Assembly (NCBI GenBank): GCA_958295665.1
Contig: OY282560.1
Location: 141,786,091 to 141,850,090 of the forward strand
Source of the DNA: Tipula vernalis
Lineage: Eukaryota; Arthropoda; Insecta; Diptera; Tipulidae
Length of the DNA stretch: 64,000 nt
Direction of reading: 5' to 3'
Part shown: in pieces, positions 1-13,024 of the stretch
Layout of the letters: each line of letters starts with the position of its first letter
Numbering within the stretch: position 1 is the first letter of the stretch
Notes under the pieces: generated by a model
Seen by the model: only the letters and a program-made list of their open reading frames with translations
Database searches by the model: none
What the model was told of the DNA's origin: nothing
Position numbers and translations under genes: made by a program

Positions 1-800
1 TCTGAAAAGAAAAACACTACAAAATGCGCGGAGCACGAATTGTTGCTAAAAAAATCCAATTATTGCAATAATGCACTATAACAATGGTGTTAGAAATTAA
101 CGAGCAACAACAAAAAAAAAAATTTGAGTTTATCCGACTCCGTTAAACCAACCATTTATAGTTTCCAAACATTTTCCGTTATTTTTGGCGGGAAAGTCCT
201 TAAAAGATGTAACGGCTTTCCTTAAATTTAGAGACCCAATCCTCAATAACACAATTGGTCACGAAAATATAAATATTCTACTGTCATGCCGCCAAATCAC
301 CCAATCACAATTAATGTTAGATTATTTAGAACTGATACGTGTTGAACCGCAATCAATGTCACATTTGCAATTTTCCATCTTAGACCTTTAACAATTAGAT
401 TCAGTTATACATCTCTAGTATATGGTTGAAAATTCTTAAGAATTTAAATTACTCCATTCATAGAGCATCCACAATGTTCAACATTTATTTTCTGAAAATT
501 TGTGCCGTCTATTCAGATCAGAATATTATGTGAGCAAAGTGAGAATTGGCAGATATAATTCTTTATTCAGTGGTTCACTCCGGACGGGGCAACCGAATCC
601 CACCTCCTTGCCCGAGATCATTTCATTTTATATATATCCCAGCGCCTTTCTCCTAAACTTGCTCCACCCTAATGGTGTGATATTATTTTAGAGGCGTCTC
701 ATGGTAATTTGCTATTAAGATTTATGTCTGAATATATTATTGAAACCACCAAAGTATTTTAGGTAAATTTAGAAATTTAAATTCCATTTTACATGGTTAT
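1..800. other. AT-rich sequence without a recognisable gene
   Basis: Only short open frames with no recognisable motif are present. The right end abuts a decayed gypsy pol remnant on the minus strand, so part of this stretch may be its degraded continuation. Confidence 0.5.
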
Positions 801-809
801 CTATTCATT

Positions 810-1880
810 TTGTCTTAAAGACACCTAGTGAACACGTTCTCGATGTACATAGGAACACAACAATACTGAAGACGTTTCTAGAAATGGGTATAAAGAATGG
901 AAAATTAATAATTTACCATCTCTGACTGTGAGATTAGATTCCACGTTATGCATTGCTTGGAATCGTGCTATTCTGCAACTCTTCATTAGAAATTGTGGTG
1001 GTCGATATTTTGACACCCCCTCCTATGCTCAATTTTAAAGTTGATGCCTTAAAGCGTAAGACTTGGTGGCGATTGGTTCATTAACCATCAAAGGCTCGCT
1101 CGATCGGTGATTACTGTAAATCGAGAAAGTTCTCGAAATAGGGATGGAATTTTTTTTATACAAAGCACAGCTCATAGCATGCTAACTCCTTAACGCTTAT
1201 TTGACTTTTAAGATTATGCTGAGTCGCCATGTCTCTGAAAAAAAAGGCCACCTACTCCTGTAGAAGATGCATCTATTTAGATAAACAATGGTAACATTTA
1301 TACCAAGTGCACTAAAATTGGTGCCTGGAGATTAACAGTTTTTCAAAGATTCAATTGAGGAGGTCTGATAAAGCCGAAGACTCAGATTTGAATTTGGCAA
1401 TAAATCGACGATACCAACCGCACATTTTCAAAAATCGCCGAAATTGTTTCAACATTTTGGGGTTAGCACAATGATGCATCTCTCTCCAATAATGTGGCCT
1501 AAGTATTTTAATTTTTTGAGCGCGAATCGGTTATTTTTGAAATTTTAGGTAAGGTTGGCATTGTCTGCGTCTCAGCCACTATAAGTGCTCCATGAAGGTT
1601 CTCTATGTTACCAACAAATAAAATTCATCAAGGTACACAAATATCTGGTCGTGTTATTGGTAAGGCATTACTTGTTGCATAAGTCGGCACAGATTTTAAG
1701 AAGCGTTGCACAGCCTGAAAGACACGGCGGTAAACTGGTAAAGAGGCCTACTCACGACTATAAAATCGGTTGTCAAATGTAGCATCAGCGTCGAATGGAA
1801 TTTTCAAAAAAGCATCCTTCAAATCTAGGCTAAAGAGATGTTGGTTAACGATTATAAAATGCAGTCAATGATGTTCATTT
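810..1880 (-). pseudogene. Decayed gypsy-type pol (RT, RNase H, integrase start)
   Basis: Read on the minus strand through several frames, this stretch keeps the order of a Ty3/gypsy pol. First comes an RT motif like LFSLDLKDAFLKIPFDADA (about 1,845-1,790). A remnant of the YLDD region follows near 1,640. The typical connection motif KQFRRFLKMCGWYRRFIAKF lies at about 1,455-1,390. RNase H-like sequence (ELACYELCFVYKK, then TVITDH-like sequence) is at about 1,190-1,060. An integrase-start-like VRDGKLLIFHS is near 930-890. Many stops and frameshifts separate these pieces, and no LTR or gag was found around it. The family is clear from the connection motif; the exact ends are not. This is an old, dead copy. 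Confidence 0.7.
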
Positions 1881-4800
1881 TAAAACTAAAGTGATAAAAT
1901 TATAAACAAAAATGTGATTTTCTTTGATTTTCGCGAAAATAAAAAAATTAAGTTGAAAACAGAAAAGGTACAATTGTACCGTGTCGTGTACATAAAGGTT
2001 AAATCATTTCTGCAGTATAGCGCGGAAACGATGGATGGTGGTCGAATTATTGACATTGGCTGATGCTGTTTTTCCACCAACCCCAATTAAGCTTCCATTA
2101 TTGCATGAGGAGGCGGTTTATCTTATTATTTAGTAACATTTGTAATGCTTTATGACCTTGTGAATAGGTGCCAGTTTACAGGTACAAAATATAATTCCCA
2201 AATTCTTTTTTTCCTCGGAATACGCGTTTGTGAAATTGACTGGACGATGAGGCTTTTGCGGTATCCTACAGAAACCTACATAAATTTAAACTCAACATTT
2301 GGACGAATATTTCGTCTCGTAAAATTACATTTAATTTTCAAAAATATCCATTTTAATGTACAACATTTTGTGCTTCTCATTTTTAGTAAACCAAATTAGT
2401 AAATTGAATTGCCAAATAAAACAAAAATCGCCAAATATTTTTTAAAAATCTTCCGCCTCATCTGAATTCATGCAACAGAATAGGTTTAAAATAATGTTGA
2501 AGTAATGCGAGATCAATTAGTTCAAATGTTCTATTTTTTTTTTTTGTATAAGAACATAAATTTTGGTTTGCGGTTATCGCTTATTAAACGACTTGTGTAT
2601 TGTGGTCAAGTGCAAAAAAAAAAATTATAAAACATGACACAAATATTCAACATTAAATCAATAATGACAGTTTTTGTATGACAAGTAACGTGAACATAAT
2701 ATTATGACCATATTTGTAATTAATTCTGATTAATTTTCCAAAATCTACCCCCTTTTAAGGTATACAAAAGCAAATTTTAAATTAAATATAATGTCATGTC
2801 ACATAATATTGACATTGATTGGAAAAATATTATGCAATTATTAAAATTAACTATATAGCATTTGTAATAATAATAATAATAAGAGCGTAACCAGTGAACT
2901 GTAATGTAATCATAATCAAAACAATAACAAAAAAAAAAAACATTTGTAATGCCCCAAAGGAGCTTTTCTTCATTAAATTGAAGATGATGTAAAATGAGTA
3001 GAAAATGAACTCTCGTACATGCTCACACAAATAAAAACAATCAATAAAAAGTTGCATTCCACAAACATGTTAGATACATTACATACGTTTTGCATTACAT
3101 TATAATGGTATGTACAAACAAAAAACATAAAAAAAAATATTTATAGCTGTTTTTCGTGACTTGTTATGATTCATAAATTGCAATAAGCATATGGCATTTA
3201 TGTACCCATAAACATAAAATCAAATAACATTTTCTTACTTGTTTACTAATGTGCATGGAACCATTCATAACACGGTTGATTTCCAATTGCAGTTCATTTT
3301 AAAATTCGTAAATATTTACATTTTCGTTTGTTTTGCACCGCAACAACAAAAATATTGCAATTAAACCAACAAGTATGCAAAATTAAGGAAACAGAAAAAT
3401 TCTCCAAAAACAACAACCATAATCCCCAAGGGGATTGAAAATACAAAAAATAAACCAATTCTTCGGCATCATCATCAATTACGAATTAAACATTTTTTTT
3501 TTGCCTTTGATCTTTTGTACACATTGTTGGTTTTGCCAATTAGTTTTTTATTTTATTTCATTTGAAGTAATTAGTAATGGAAATTGAAACAGTTCTACAA
3601 TTTATTATGATTATTAAATCATTTTGTATATAATAATATATATATAGTATAACAAATAAATATTTACTGGTTTGCTATTATTTAATCAAAACATTTAGAC
3701 TTTTGATTTTGACTTTAAGAATGATTTGTTTGCTTAATTAGTGAGTGTGAAGCAGAAACACATTAAGAAATTCTCTAATTCTCTCAGTTCTGGAAAGGGG
3801 TAATTTTTTTACAGACTGTTGTCATTACACATATTACACCGTGCGATATGTATTATTGTGGACCGGTCCTACCGGCATTACTGTTACCGTCGCAGATAAA
3901 ATGTTTTATACAGAAAATCCAATTGAAGCGCCAAAAATATATTTTGATATATTTTACGGAATAAACAATAGTTATCCGATACAAGCAAATCATATTTGCG
4001 TATTTATAGGAAGGCGAGTTAGATGTTACTAAGATTGCATTACCGAATATCAACTTGTTTAAAAAATCGTTAGAATAAAATGATCATATATTTAGTTTGT
4101 AAGATAGATTGATTGTTCAGGCAATATTTTTTTCAAAACATTATATAAAATATATTAGAAAATTTTCATATTTCGAGTCTTTGATAGCTCATCTACATAC
4201 CCATTATTTAGAATACTCTTCTAGTAATTCGATTGAATTAAACGAATATGATTTTTAAGACAATCTAAATATAGGCAGACCAATTTTTGAAAATATACAA
4301 ACTGGCTGTCATGATATAAAAACGACATACTAAAATTAATTTTTAATGTTTGCAATGAAAACTCATTTGCAAGTATTAATTAATTTAACAATATAAAAAA
4401 AATGAAATTTTGAAGTTTAATATTGATAAAATAACCCCGAAGATTGATAGAAATAAAATACATTAAAATTTACAAACATTATCTGAAAGTTATAATTTTG
4501 CGTCTTGATTGATTTTGAGTGTACGAGCAAGCATTAAGCAGGATCTCCCGGTTGACGCCTGGTAGTGTACACCTTTTTTTACATTTAACATTTTTGACCC
4601 CTTTACAAACAGCTTTACGGTCAATTGTTAGTAGTTACATTTTTTCTAAAAATTACTTTACTACATTTTTTAAAAAAACTGCTTTCAATACTTAGTATCC
4701 TAAAGTAAATATTAATCATTTATCAATTACCTCTTATATGTTTCTCACCACCTTTTTTCCTCCGGCCGTTTTTAATTGATTGATTGATTTTTAAATCATT

Positions 4801-5040
4801 AATCATACTTTCAACCAATTAAGATTAAATTTAAGTTTAATTTAATTAATATAAACCTGTTAAGAAATAATCTTTAAGTACTAAAAAACCTTAATGTTAA
4901 TATTAGTGTCTGTTTCCCTTGGCTGCTTCAGATTCCAGAGCCCACCTCCGGAAATTTGTTGTCGCAGTATGATTAAAAGGGGAAAGATTTTAGTACACTT
5001 CTTAAATTGTAATCATTATTAATTTGGGTGCTAGGTGTGT
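1881..5040. other. AT-rich intergenic sequence, no gene seen
   Basis: More than 3 kb of AT-rich sequence with homopolymer runs and short simple repeats, for example an (AAT)n tract near 2,866-2,880. Open frames are short, lack motifs and look random. I see no RNA gene. Confidence 0.6.
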
Positions 5041-5243
5041 TTCAATAGGGCAGGCGTTGACCGTTTATAGCCAATTATAAATTGGCTAATACTCCAACGT
5101 TGCAACTACGTAGAAACCATCAACTGCCTCTAGTTTACCTCCACGCGGTAGCACATGGCCAACGTTTGTTTTGCATTTTTATTGTATCACAACGGCTGAA
5201 CTTCTAGAGGCGAGTGTAATAACACTATAAACAATAAAACGCA

Positions 5244-6866
5244 ATGGATAAAACAAACAAGGAAATTAATACCCTACATAGGTGGCAGGCAGACCTGATG
5301 TACAGGAAAATCCACTCTCTCCGGAGGTCTAAATTCTAATGATACCAAAAATAAGCTAAGCGATATCAACGCTCAAAAGAGTAACGAGGAACAACTTTCA
5401 TTCGGAAGGGGCTCCATTACAATCAGATCACCAATACAAAAATTATTTACAAACAACGCAGTCTCCACTGAAAAAGTAACTTCATTATCAGAACAAAGGT
5501 CAAGTGCATCAACAAATATTATAAACAGCGAGCAGCTGCTAAATAAATGTCAAAAAATGGAGAAACTAATCGCGCAACTGAGCAATGAAGTTGCTGAACT
5601 TAAGAGAGAAAACTCTACACTACAAGAAAAGGTTCAAAATAGCATAGCTGAGGATTCAGCACGAGTTAACAATCTTTCTTCCAACCATATTCAGCCATCA
5701 TCCAGTCAACATGAACATTTAAATAATTCCAACTGGTTGCTGAGGCAATTACCAGTTTTTCAACAGAATAATAGATTCAGTGGTCTGAGTTAAGTGGATT
5801 ATTGCACAGATGAGGAAGAACTGGAAAAAGAAGTTTCCACTGCTGATAACAGAAATGCTAGGAAACGCAGGCGCACAAAAACGAAAACTCCTTTAAAAAA
5901 TACTACACAAATTGTGATCAATAACACTGAACAGAAAAACCCAAAAATATTACTGCCTCCACCCATTAACGTGAGCAACATCAAAAATGTCGAACTGTTT
6001 CGACAAAAAGTAATAAAAACCACTAGTAAATCAACTAATTTTAAGGCGCTTTCAAATAGTGACATTAAAATTACCTTTCAAAATGAAAATGATTACAGAA
6101 ATGTCAAAAAATTACTGGAAGAATTAAAAAGAGATCAAAAGAACCCAGCAACCAATCAGAAAATATAGAATATCTATCACACCTACCAGCTGAAGAGCGA
6201 AAAGGCTTATAGAGTGGTTGTCAGAGGCTTACCATCTTCCATTAGTCACGATGTAATTAAAGCAGACTTAGAAAAAATGGGACAAGAAGTCGCAGGTATT
6301 ACTAACATATACCAAATAGTCACAGCTAATGGTGTAAAAGACAGGAAACACTTTCCATTGTTTTATATCGACTTAAATCAAAAAGACAACAATAAAGAAG
6401 TATACAATACCAAGAAACAATACCAAGAGTTTTTGCTATGGTCAAACCAAATGCGTTAAATGTGCTGGAGATCATCACACGACAAAATGCAAAAAACAAC
6501 CAGGTATCGCGCCTGCATGTGCTCTTTGTCAGCAACAAGGACTTACTGCAAATTATAAAGGATGCTGTGTATATCAGAACAAAATTAAAAGTCAACAGAA
6601 TAATACAAACCAAAGCTGCTAAACCACAAACAACAATCACACCATCCACAGTTGGATTACCCTATGCGCAAATCACCAAATTATCTGTTGATGAATCAAA
6701 CCAAAACAACAAACATATAGAAGTTAATAACGAGTCTAATAACTTTGAAATTATTAAAAAGCTTAGTCAAATTCAACAGACACTTGGTCACTTAACAGAA
6801 AGGGTGGCAAAACTAGAAATTAATTTCTATCCGCCTAGCAAAAAAAGTCAGCATACACACAAATGA
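5244..6866 (+). pseudogene. Jockey ORF1 (Gag-like nucleic-acid-binding protein), broken
   Basis: The start is taken at the ATG at 5,244 (MDKTNKEINTL), just after the leader. A coiled-coil-like stretch follows (MEKLIAQLSNEVAELKREN, from about 5,557). Next is the domain that precedes LINE zinc knuckles (VVVRGLPSSISHDVIKADL, about 6,214-6,300). Two knuckle-like clusters, CVKCAGDHHTTKC and CALCQQQG, lie around 6,450-6,560 in another frame. ORF1 proteins of this clade bind the element RNA and help form the particle that carries it to the chromosome. In-frame stops at about 5,791 and 6,166 and frameshifts around 6,440-6,600 break the gene. The last frame ends at a TGA overlapping the ORF2 ATG. Confidence 0.8.
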
Positions 6867-9524
6867 TTAACTCGTTCCTACGCATTGTAACTTGGAACGC
6901 TAATGGGCTCAACCAACGAGCCCAAGAACTGGAAATATTTCTCCATACAAACAATATAGATATTGCACTTATTTCAGAAACGCACTTCTCCAACAAAAGC
7001 ATTTTCAGAATAAAGGGATTTAATTCCTGCTGGACAACCCATCCTAGTGAAAGGCCCGAGGTGGTTCAGCTGTACTAATTAAAAATAATATCAAACATAA
7101 TCAACAAGAGGATATTCGAGAAAGCTACATGCAAGCAACTGTTATCTCAATCCAATATAATGGCGCAGATCTAAATATTGCGGCAGCATACTGTCCTCCA
7201 CGCCATACACCAACGAAGTTACAATTTAATAACGTCTTTAATAAGCTCGGTCCAAGATTTATTATTGAAGGGGACTATAATATAAACATACAGCTTGGGG
7301 TTCCAGACTAATTTATCCTGGGAAAGGAAATGCTTTGTTCAATGCTATTCATGAAAACAAATGTGAATATCTGTCTCCAAGGGGGCCAACGTATTGGCCA
7401 ACGGATGCAGGAAAAATACCAGATCTGCTTGATTTCTTCATCATAAAAGGTATTTCATCCAGTTACACTAGAGTCGAAGGAATTAACAACTTAACATTTG
7501 ATCACATTACTGTACTGTTGTCAGTAAGCGCTATAGTCATCAAGAAAAATAAAAAGCAAAACCTTACTAATAGATTCACGGATTAGGATCTCTTCAGAGA
7601 AAAACTGAAAGAGCTAGTTGAATTAAAAGTTAGTATTAAAAGTAATGAAGAATTGGAACAACAAAGAAACCATTTCATTGAATACACTCGTATGGCCGCC
7701 AGTCTAGCTACTCCAGAATTAAAGGACAAAGCGGAGATTGAAGTCAAATACCCGGCTGAAATCAGGGAACAAATCAAGGAAAGGAGAGAGGCAAGAAGAA
7801 TATGGCATCTCACCAGAAATCCCGCTGACAAGACCACCTTCAATCGAATAAGTAACAACGTCAATAGGCTAATCAAAAGCTTCAAACAGGATTGCTTCGA
7901 CAACCACTTAAGCGGGCTAGGTCCAGAAATGGATAAGAACTACTCGTTATGGAAAGCAACCAGAAAATTTAAACGACCTATAGTTGAAGTACCACCTATA
8001 AGAAATGCTCAAGGCAATTGGGTTCGACAAGGCACAGAAAAAGCGGAACTCTTTGCTCAACACCTAGCAACAGTGTTTCAACCCCATGACATTCAATCCA
8101 ACATTGACGTAGCACATGTCTATCAACCAAATCACGATTTTAAAAGGGTCACGCCAATGGAAATTGCTGAAGAAATCGACAAAAGTCTTAGCCAAAAAAG
8201 ACACCAGGAATTGATGAAATATCACCGGGTATATTCAAGGAACATCCACGCAAAGCAATCATCATGATCACATACTTATTTAATGCCTGTATGAGATTGA
8301 AGAATGTACCTAAATGCTTCAAAACGGCCCAAATAATTATGTTGAAGAAACCAGGTAAACCAGATGAAGAAGTAATATCATACAGACCAATTTCACTGCT
8401 TCCGACCTCATCAAAGTTGTTTGAAAAACTACTACTAAAACGTCTAAAGCCAATGGTAAACGTTCCTGATTTTCAATTTGAATTCAGGAATAACTACTCC
8501 ACAATAGATCAAGTCTGTCGAATAACTACGGTAATAGAACAAGCGTTAGAAGAAAAGAAATATTTCCCCGCCTTATTTCTGAATGTATCTCAGGCCTTTG
8601 ATAGGGTTTGGCACGAGGGATTGACATTCAAGATGAGCAAAATGCTACCAAAAAACTATTGCCAGCTGCTTGAATCATACCTCTCTGACCGCCAATTCAG
8701 ATTGATCCGTGAAGAAACATGTTCTGACTTTTATCCAACGCTTGCGGGAGTTCCGCTGGGAAGCGTATTGGGACCCCTCCTCTACCTTATCTACACTGCA
8801 GACATACCTACAACGAATAAAACATTCATCGGCACGTTCGCTGACGACACTGTAATTATGTCAGTAGACGAATCACAACCAAGGGCAGTGGAAAATCTTC
8901 AACGAGCAATGAACAACGTTACTAAATGAACAATTGACTGGAAATTCGTGCTTAATGAGCTCAAATCAACCCATGCGACATTTACGCTCCGACACAAAAA
9001 TAACAGTCTACACAAATACATATCAATGGGGTGCAAGTGCCGCAGGCTGAATCGGCAAAATACATTGGTCTACATTTAGATTCAAGGCTCAACTGGAAAC
9101 ATTATGAGAAACAAAAAGCTGAACAGATACGATTAAAACAACGTCTAATGTACTGGTTAATTGGGCATCATTCCAAAATAAACCTGTATTACAAAAGACT
9201 AGTCTGCCAAACTATCTTCAAACCAATATGGATGTATGGTGCGCAGCTATGGGGTTGTACTCATAAATCCAACAACGAGACATTATACAACGTAGCCAAA
9301 ATAAATTTCTTCGAATGGTCACCAACGCTTACCGATTTGTGACTAACAGGGAAATACACAATGATCTAAAAATACAATTGATAGATGACGTCATCCGCGA
9401 ATGTGCCATTAAACATGAGAAGGGACTTTTTACCCACACCAACGTTGAGGCCGTACAACTACAGGACAGTACAAACGAAGTAAGGCGGCTCAAACGAATC
9501 AAACCACATGAGCCAACCGTATGA
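6863..9524 (+). pseudogene. Jockey ORF2 (endonuclease and reverse transcriptase), broken
   Basis: The ATG at 6,863 overlaps the ORF1 stop (ATGA), as expected for translational coupling. The N-terminal AP-type endonuclease shows VTWNANGLNQRAQELE, an ISETH motif, GDYN near 7,270 and a degraded SDH motif (FDHITV near 7,498). The reverse transcriptase shows YRPISLLPTSSKLFEKLL (about 8,380), a motif A region reading LFLNVSQAFDRVW (one expected Asp is Asn), AGVPLGSVLGPLLYLIY, and the catalytic FADD box near 8,838. The C-terminal part (about 9,031-9,524) carries the clade's YGAQLWGC motif. Frameshifts occur near 7,060, 7,310, 7,590 and 9,330. No RNase H follows, which separates it from the I clade. 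Confidence 0.87.
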
Positions 9525-9649
9525 ATATTATATCTCACGATAACTGGACACAGGTCCAAAAGACTCACACAAGTTTATGCTTATCTCATAAGTACTAATG
9601 TCAACCTTACTAATGAATTAATAATGTTTAAGATTGTTGTCGCCATATC

Positions 9650-9655
9650 AATAAA
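9650..9655 (+). promoter_or_regulatory. Polyadenylation signal of Jockey copy 1
   Basis: AATAAA lies about 10 bases before the A-rich tail of the element, as in other Jockey LINE 3' ends. Confidence 0.6.
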
Positions 9656-9680
9656 GGTGTTTAAAAAAATAAAAAAAAAT

Positions 9681-10226
9681 ATTGATTTAAATTTCCCTTA
9701 AAACTTAACAACAGTAGTTCGGAGACGATCTAGCATAATTAGTATCAGCTACTTATTTAAATGACTTCCTCGGTCCACTAGTCACTATACCAACTTAAAG
9801 TACGGTTTAGTACAACTGATATTATAAATGAAGCATTTCCAAGGACCTGCCACTAAGATTATTGACGCTTGATCTGTGCTGGATGCTGTCCTGTAATGAG
9901 TTACAATTAACGCCTCTAGTAACTTAAATCAAAATGATAAGACTTCAATTAGTTTCTAAAGTACGAAGTCCGACCTGGCGTTCTTATAAATTAAGATGAC
10001 AAAAATCAAGATAACACAATTTCTAAACTACCTGTCCGCTGAATGTGAAAATCCACATCAAAATTTGTTAATTATCACTAGGTACTACTTTAAATTAAAC
10101 TAAAAATTATTAAACTCTGAAATCCTTATGGTTTAGTTTGTTTTAAATCGTATACATACAAAACTAAATTAAATTACGAATAAACAAAATAAAAGAAATT
10201 AAATTAAATAACAAGAAAATAAATAA
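9681..10226. other. AT-rich spacer, no gene seen
   Basis: No motif-bearing open frame. The stretch runs from the LINE tail to the first base of an inverted copia LTR. Confidence 0.6.
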
Positions 10227-10614
10227 TGTTACGTTTTTGCCTTGTCACTCAAGGTTCGGATCACTGGATTGTGAATAATACAAAATCAATTTAATTTATC
10301 TCCAACGAATTTATTTATTTCACAAAATTTATTACAACGCAGTTTATCAATAAAAATTCACAAAATCACCTTATATAAATTATTCTCAAATTTTACTGAT
10401 CACTTTTACTTTTTATTTCGCACAAAAACACTTTTTAAATCACTTTTTAATTCCTATTAATCTTTACACTATCGCTAACCAAATATTACTAATCCAATTC
10501 GACTTCGTTCGCCTTTTTATATACACAAACCAAACTTCTAGAAAGCTCATGATTTTTCTAGTTAGAATAGTGTAGAACAATTTTATCATGGAAAATTCCA
10601 TTTTAGTACAGTTA
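10227..10614 (-). repeat. Copia-type LTR, inverted, start missing
   Basis: Read on the minus strand, this is the LTR of the copia family found at 57,383. It ends with CGTAACA and carries a TATA box. It lacks about the first 50 bases of the LTR. It is the mirror of the LTR at 10,616-11,055 with only scattered mismatches; the unpaired spacer is about 50 bases and belongs to the start of the right-hand LTR. No coding region lies between the two. Confidence 0.85.
10512..10523 (-). promoter_or_regulatory. TATA box of the inverted LTR
   Basis: TATATAAAAAGG on the minus strand, in the same LTR position as the plus-strand box at 10,759. Confidence 0.6.
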
Positions 10615-10615
10615 A

Positions 10616-11055
10616 AACGATGACACCTAGCTTGTAATAGAAAAAGTTAAATTAATAGCTCAATGTTTAACTGTACTAAAATGGAATTTTCCATGATAAA
10701 ATTGTTCTACACTATTCTAACTAGAAAAATCAAGAGCTTTCTAGAAGTTTGGTTTGTGTATATAAAAAGGCGAACGAAGTCGAATTGGATTAGTAGTATT
10801 TGGAAAGCGACAGTGTGAAGATTAAAATGTAATTAAAAAGTGATTTAAAAGTGTTATTGTGCGAAATAAAAATTATAAGTGAACAGTAAAATTTGAGAAT
10901 AATTTATATAAGGTGATTTTGTGAATTTTTATTGATAAACTGCGTTGTAATAAATTTTGTGAAATAAATAAATTCGTTGGAGATAAATTAAATTGATTTT
11001 GTATTAGTCACAATCCGGTGATACGAACCTTGATTGACAAGGGAAAAACGTAACA
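10616..11055 (+). repeat. Copia-type LTR, sense orientation, nearly complete
   Basis: The sequence begins ACGATGACACC, matching ACGGTGACACC at the start of the 57,383 LTR, and ends CGTAACA. The family LTR appears to be about 440 bp with short terminal inverted repeats (TGTGACG and CGTAACA). No internal copia sequence follows, so this is a solo LTR or what remains after a rearrangement. Confidence 0.85.
10759..10770 (+). promoter_or_regulatory. TATA box in the copia LTR
   Basis: TATATAAAAAGG sits about 140 bases into the LTR, where an LTR promoter is expected. The same position in the coding copy at 57.5 kb reads GTGTATTTGACCAGG, so that copy has lost the box. Confidence 0.65.
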
Positions 11056-11138
11056 ATGTACTGCAAATTTAATTAAAAGTGTTTAGTACTTAATAACCTT
11101 ATCACAAGTATAACAAAACTGAAAAATTGAATCGGTTA

Positions 11139-11506
11139 TTCATTTTACTTTCTTTTACGTAAGTAAAATAAAGTATAGTAATCACGAAAATTTTGGACCT
11201 TAGGATTTTTAGAGATGTATCTGTTTTGAGGTCGCTGAGAATGAAAAAGTGGGTTTCGAAATGGTGTCTGTCTGTCAGTCTGTTAGTCTGTGTCATATCT
11301 ACAGCCCAGATGGTTTAACCAGTCGAACTGAAACTTCAGATTTAAGCTTTTTTCATAAATTGGGTGGTCCCAGTGAATTTTACTCCAAATCGGCTAACCG
11401 GAAGTGGCCACTCCCTTGGTCCAGAAAATTTATTTTGCAAATATCTTAAAAAGTATAGGGTTTACCTAAAACTACTTATTACAAAATGTTTCCAAAAAAT
11501 CAAAAA
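11139..11506 (+). repeat. Mini-me/DINE-like dispersed repeat, copy A (short GTCY core)
   Basis: About 370 bp that matches, in reverse orientation, the repeat at 61,475-62,495. Shared landmarks are TTTACTTTCTTTTAC, AATTTTGGACCTT, GTGGGTTTCGAAATGG, then a GTCY-type core, GATGGTTTAACCA, AGTGGCCACTCCCTTGGTCC and an A-rich end. Here the core is only about 30 bases (11,263-11,294). Flies carry short repeats with a conserved block beside a (GTCY)n proto-microsatellite (mini-me) and DINE/Helentron elements with microsatellite cores. Assignment to either is an inference. Confidence 0.75.
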
Positions 11507-13020
11507 AAAAATGATAGGGATAACTTGGTTACCAACTTTTAACACAGCTTTTGAATGCGGCGTTCTTTGAACATTTTTATTTATTTACTTTTTATTTTGT
11601 GAGAGTCGCCATTACGGTTGGTTGTGTTTTCTTCGTGTTTCGTGATATGCTTCTGTGGCAATTTTTTTTTTTTTTGAGATTTAATACCGTGATTTTTTTG
11701 CTTTAAATTTTTTATATAAAAATTATGGATGTACATAATATTTTAAATTAAATATGTATATATCAACGTAAATTCGCATTAAAAAATGGTAGATATTATT
11801 TTATAAGATTATTGATTTATTTATAACGTTTATTTGAAGACAAATTTAGTTATAAAGTTTATGCTATATTTATCTAATTATAATATGCAATAAAAAATAT
11901 TCCTAATAAAATTTTCAAACAATAAAAAAATTTTTTATTTAAATATTGAAATTCAAAAGTGAAACCTTGCGGCCAAAATCCATATTATGAACCACGCCCA
12001 TAATTTTGTCGAAATCACAACCTAAATTTTTTGTCATAACTTTCCGATTTCTTTGCAACAATGTTCATAGTAAATCCTATAATAAGTCGGACACTATTGC
12101 TGAAAAAAAGTCGGTTCAAATGTCCGAAATATACAAAAACTTTTGGAAACAAAAATACTTGGGATTTGCCAGCGATGTACTAATATCTATCGAATTTATC
12201 CATCATTTGTAAAGTGTGTGAAGGTTCCCCAGGATTCCATTCCAAGAAAAACAAAAATTTAGATCAGGCAATACTATTTCCATCTCAGCCCTCCTCCTAA
12301 TTACAGAAATAACTGACTTGATCAGAGAAAATATCCCCAAACAAGGGACTCGAACCAGATAGGAACCATATGTTGAGATTTGCAGTACAGGCCTACATGT
12401 AGAAAGTCGAAAATGAATACTTCTGACGTTTTGCGCTATAGACTCACACGTACATAACCGAAAATGAATCTTTCTGATCATTTTTAGGAACATTGAGTGC
12501 CTGTAGCTGGTCTTCAAATACTTACCACAGCAGGTGGACAGAACGTCGAGTCGAAATCACAAGATGCATTTACAGGCGCTCAACGTTACCAAGTACCATT
12601 AGATAAAATATCAAATGAAAAAATTATCAGAAATACTCACCCTCGAACACACACGCAAACGGGCATATAGCGCAAATCTCCACTATGGCCTCTATTCAAC
12701 TCGAATCGCCCGACTAGAAAATTTGCAAATATTAAATTTAAAAAATTCGTTTGAGCAAATATTGAATTTAAAAAATGTTGAGATTAATTTAATGACACTT
12801 CTAAATAAACAATGGCCATAATAAGTTTTCAAACTGAAAACGGCAGCCAATTAGCCAAATAACATAACTAGAATAAACATACAAACATATTTATGTAAAA
12901 GAGGGGTAAATCTACGGAAAAATCGAGATTTCTAAAAAGTGCTATCGAGCAAAAATATTTGGAGCAATGTTTTACCAAACTAGAAGCAAAAAAAGCAAAT
13001 TTTTTTGCTTCTGCTTTTGT
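11507..13020. other. AT-rich sequence without a recognisable gene
   Basis: Short open frames only. Around 12,340-12,360 a minus-strand GGTTCGAGTCCC resembles a tRNA T-arm, but no cloverleaf can be built around it. Confidence 0.5.
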
Positions 13021-13024
13021 TTTT

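Larger units (their letters stand above)
5048..9680 (+). mobile_element. Jockey-type non-LTR retrotransposon, near full length (copy 1)
   Basis: The unit has a 5' leader, ORF1 (Gag-like), ORF2 (endonuclease plus reverse transcriptase), a 3' UTR with AATAAA at 9,650 and an A-rich tail at about 9,663-9,680. This is the standard Jockey-clade layout: no LTR, no RNase H, and ORF1 overlapping ORF2. Both ORFs contain stops or frameshifts, so the copy is dead. The 5' boundary is approximate, because I could not find a target-site duplication. Two other Jockey fragments (24.3 kb and 56.4 kb) resemble each other more closely than this copy, for example KYLGMTLDAKLRW and KYLGMNLDAKLKW against KYIGLHLDSRLNW here. 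Confidence 0.88.

Noticed and set aside
12340..12375. tRNA-like T-arm (GGTTCGAGTCCC on the minus strand)
   Set aside because: No acceptor, D- or anticodon stem can be formed around it.
12203..12517. 104-codon minus-strand frame
   Set aside because: No recognisable motif, no ATG-supported context, and random-like composition.
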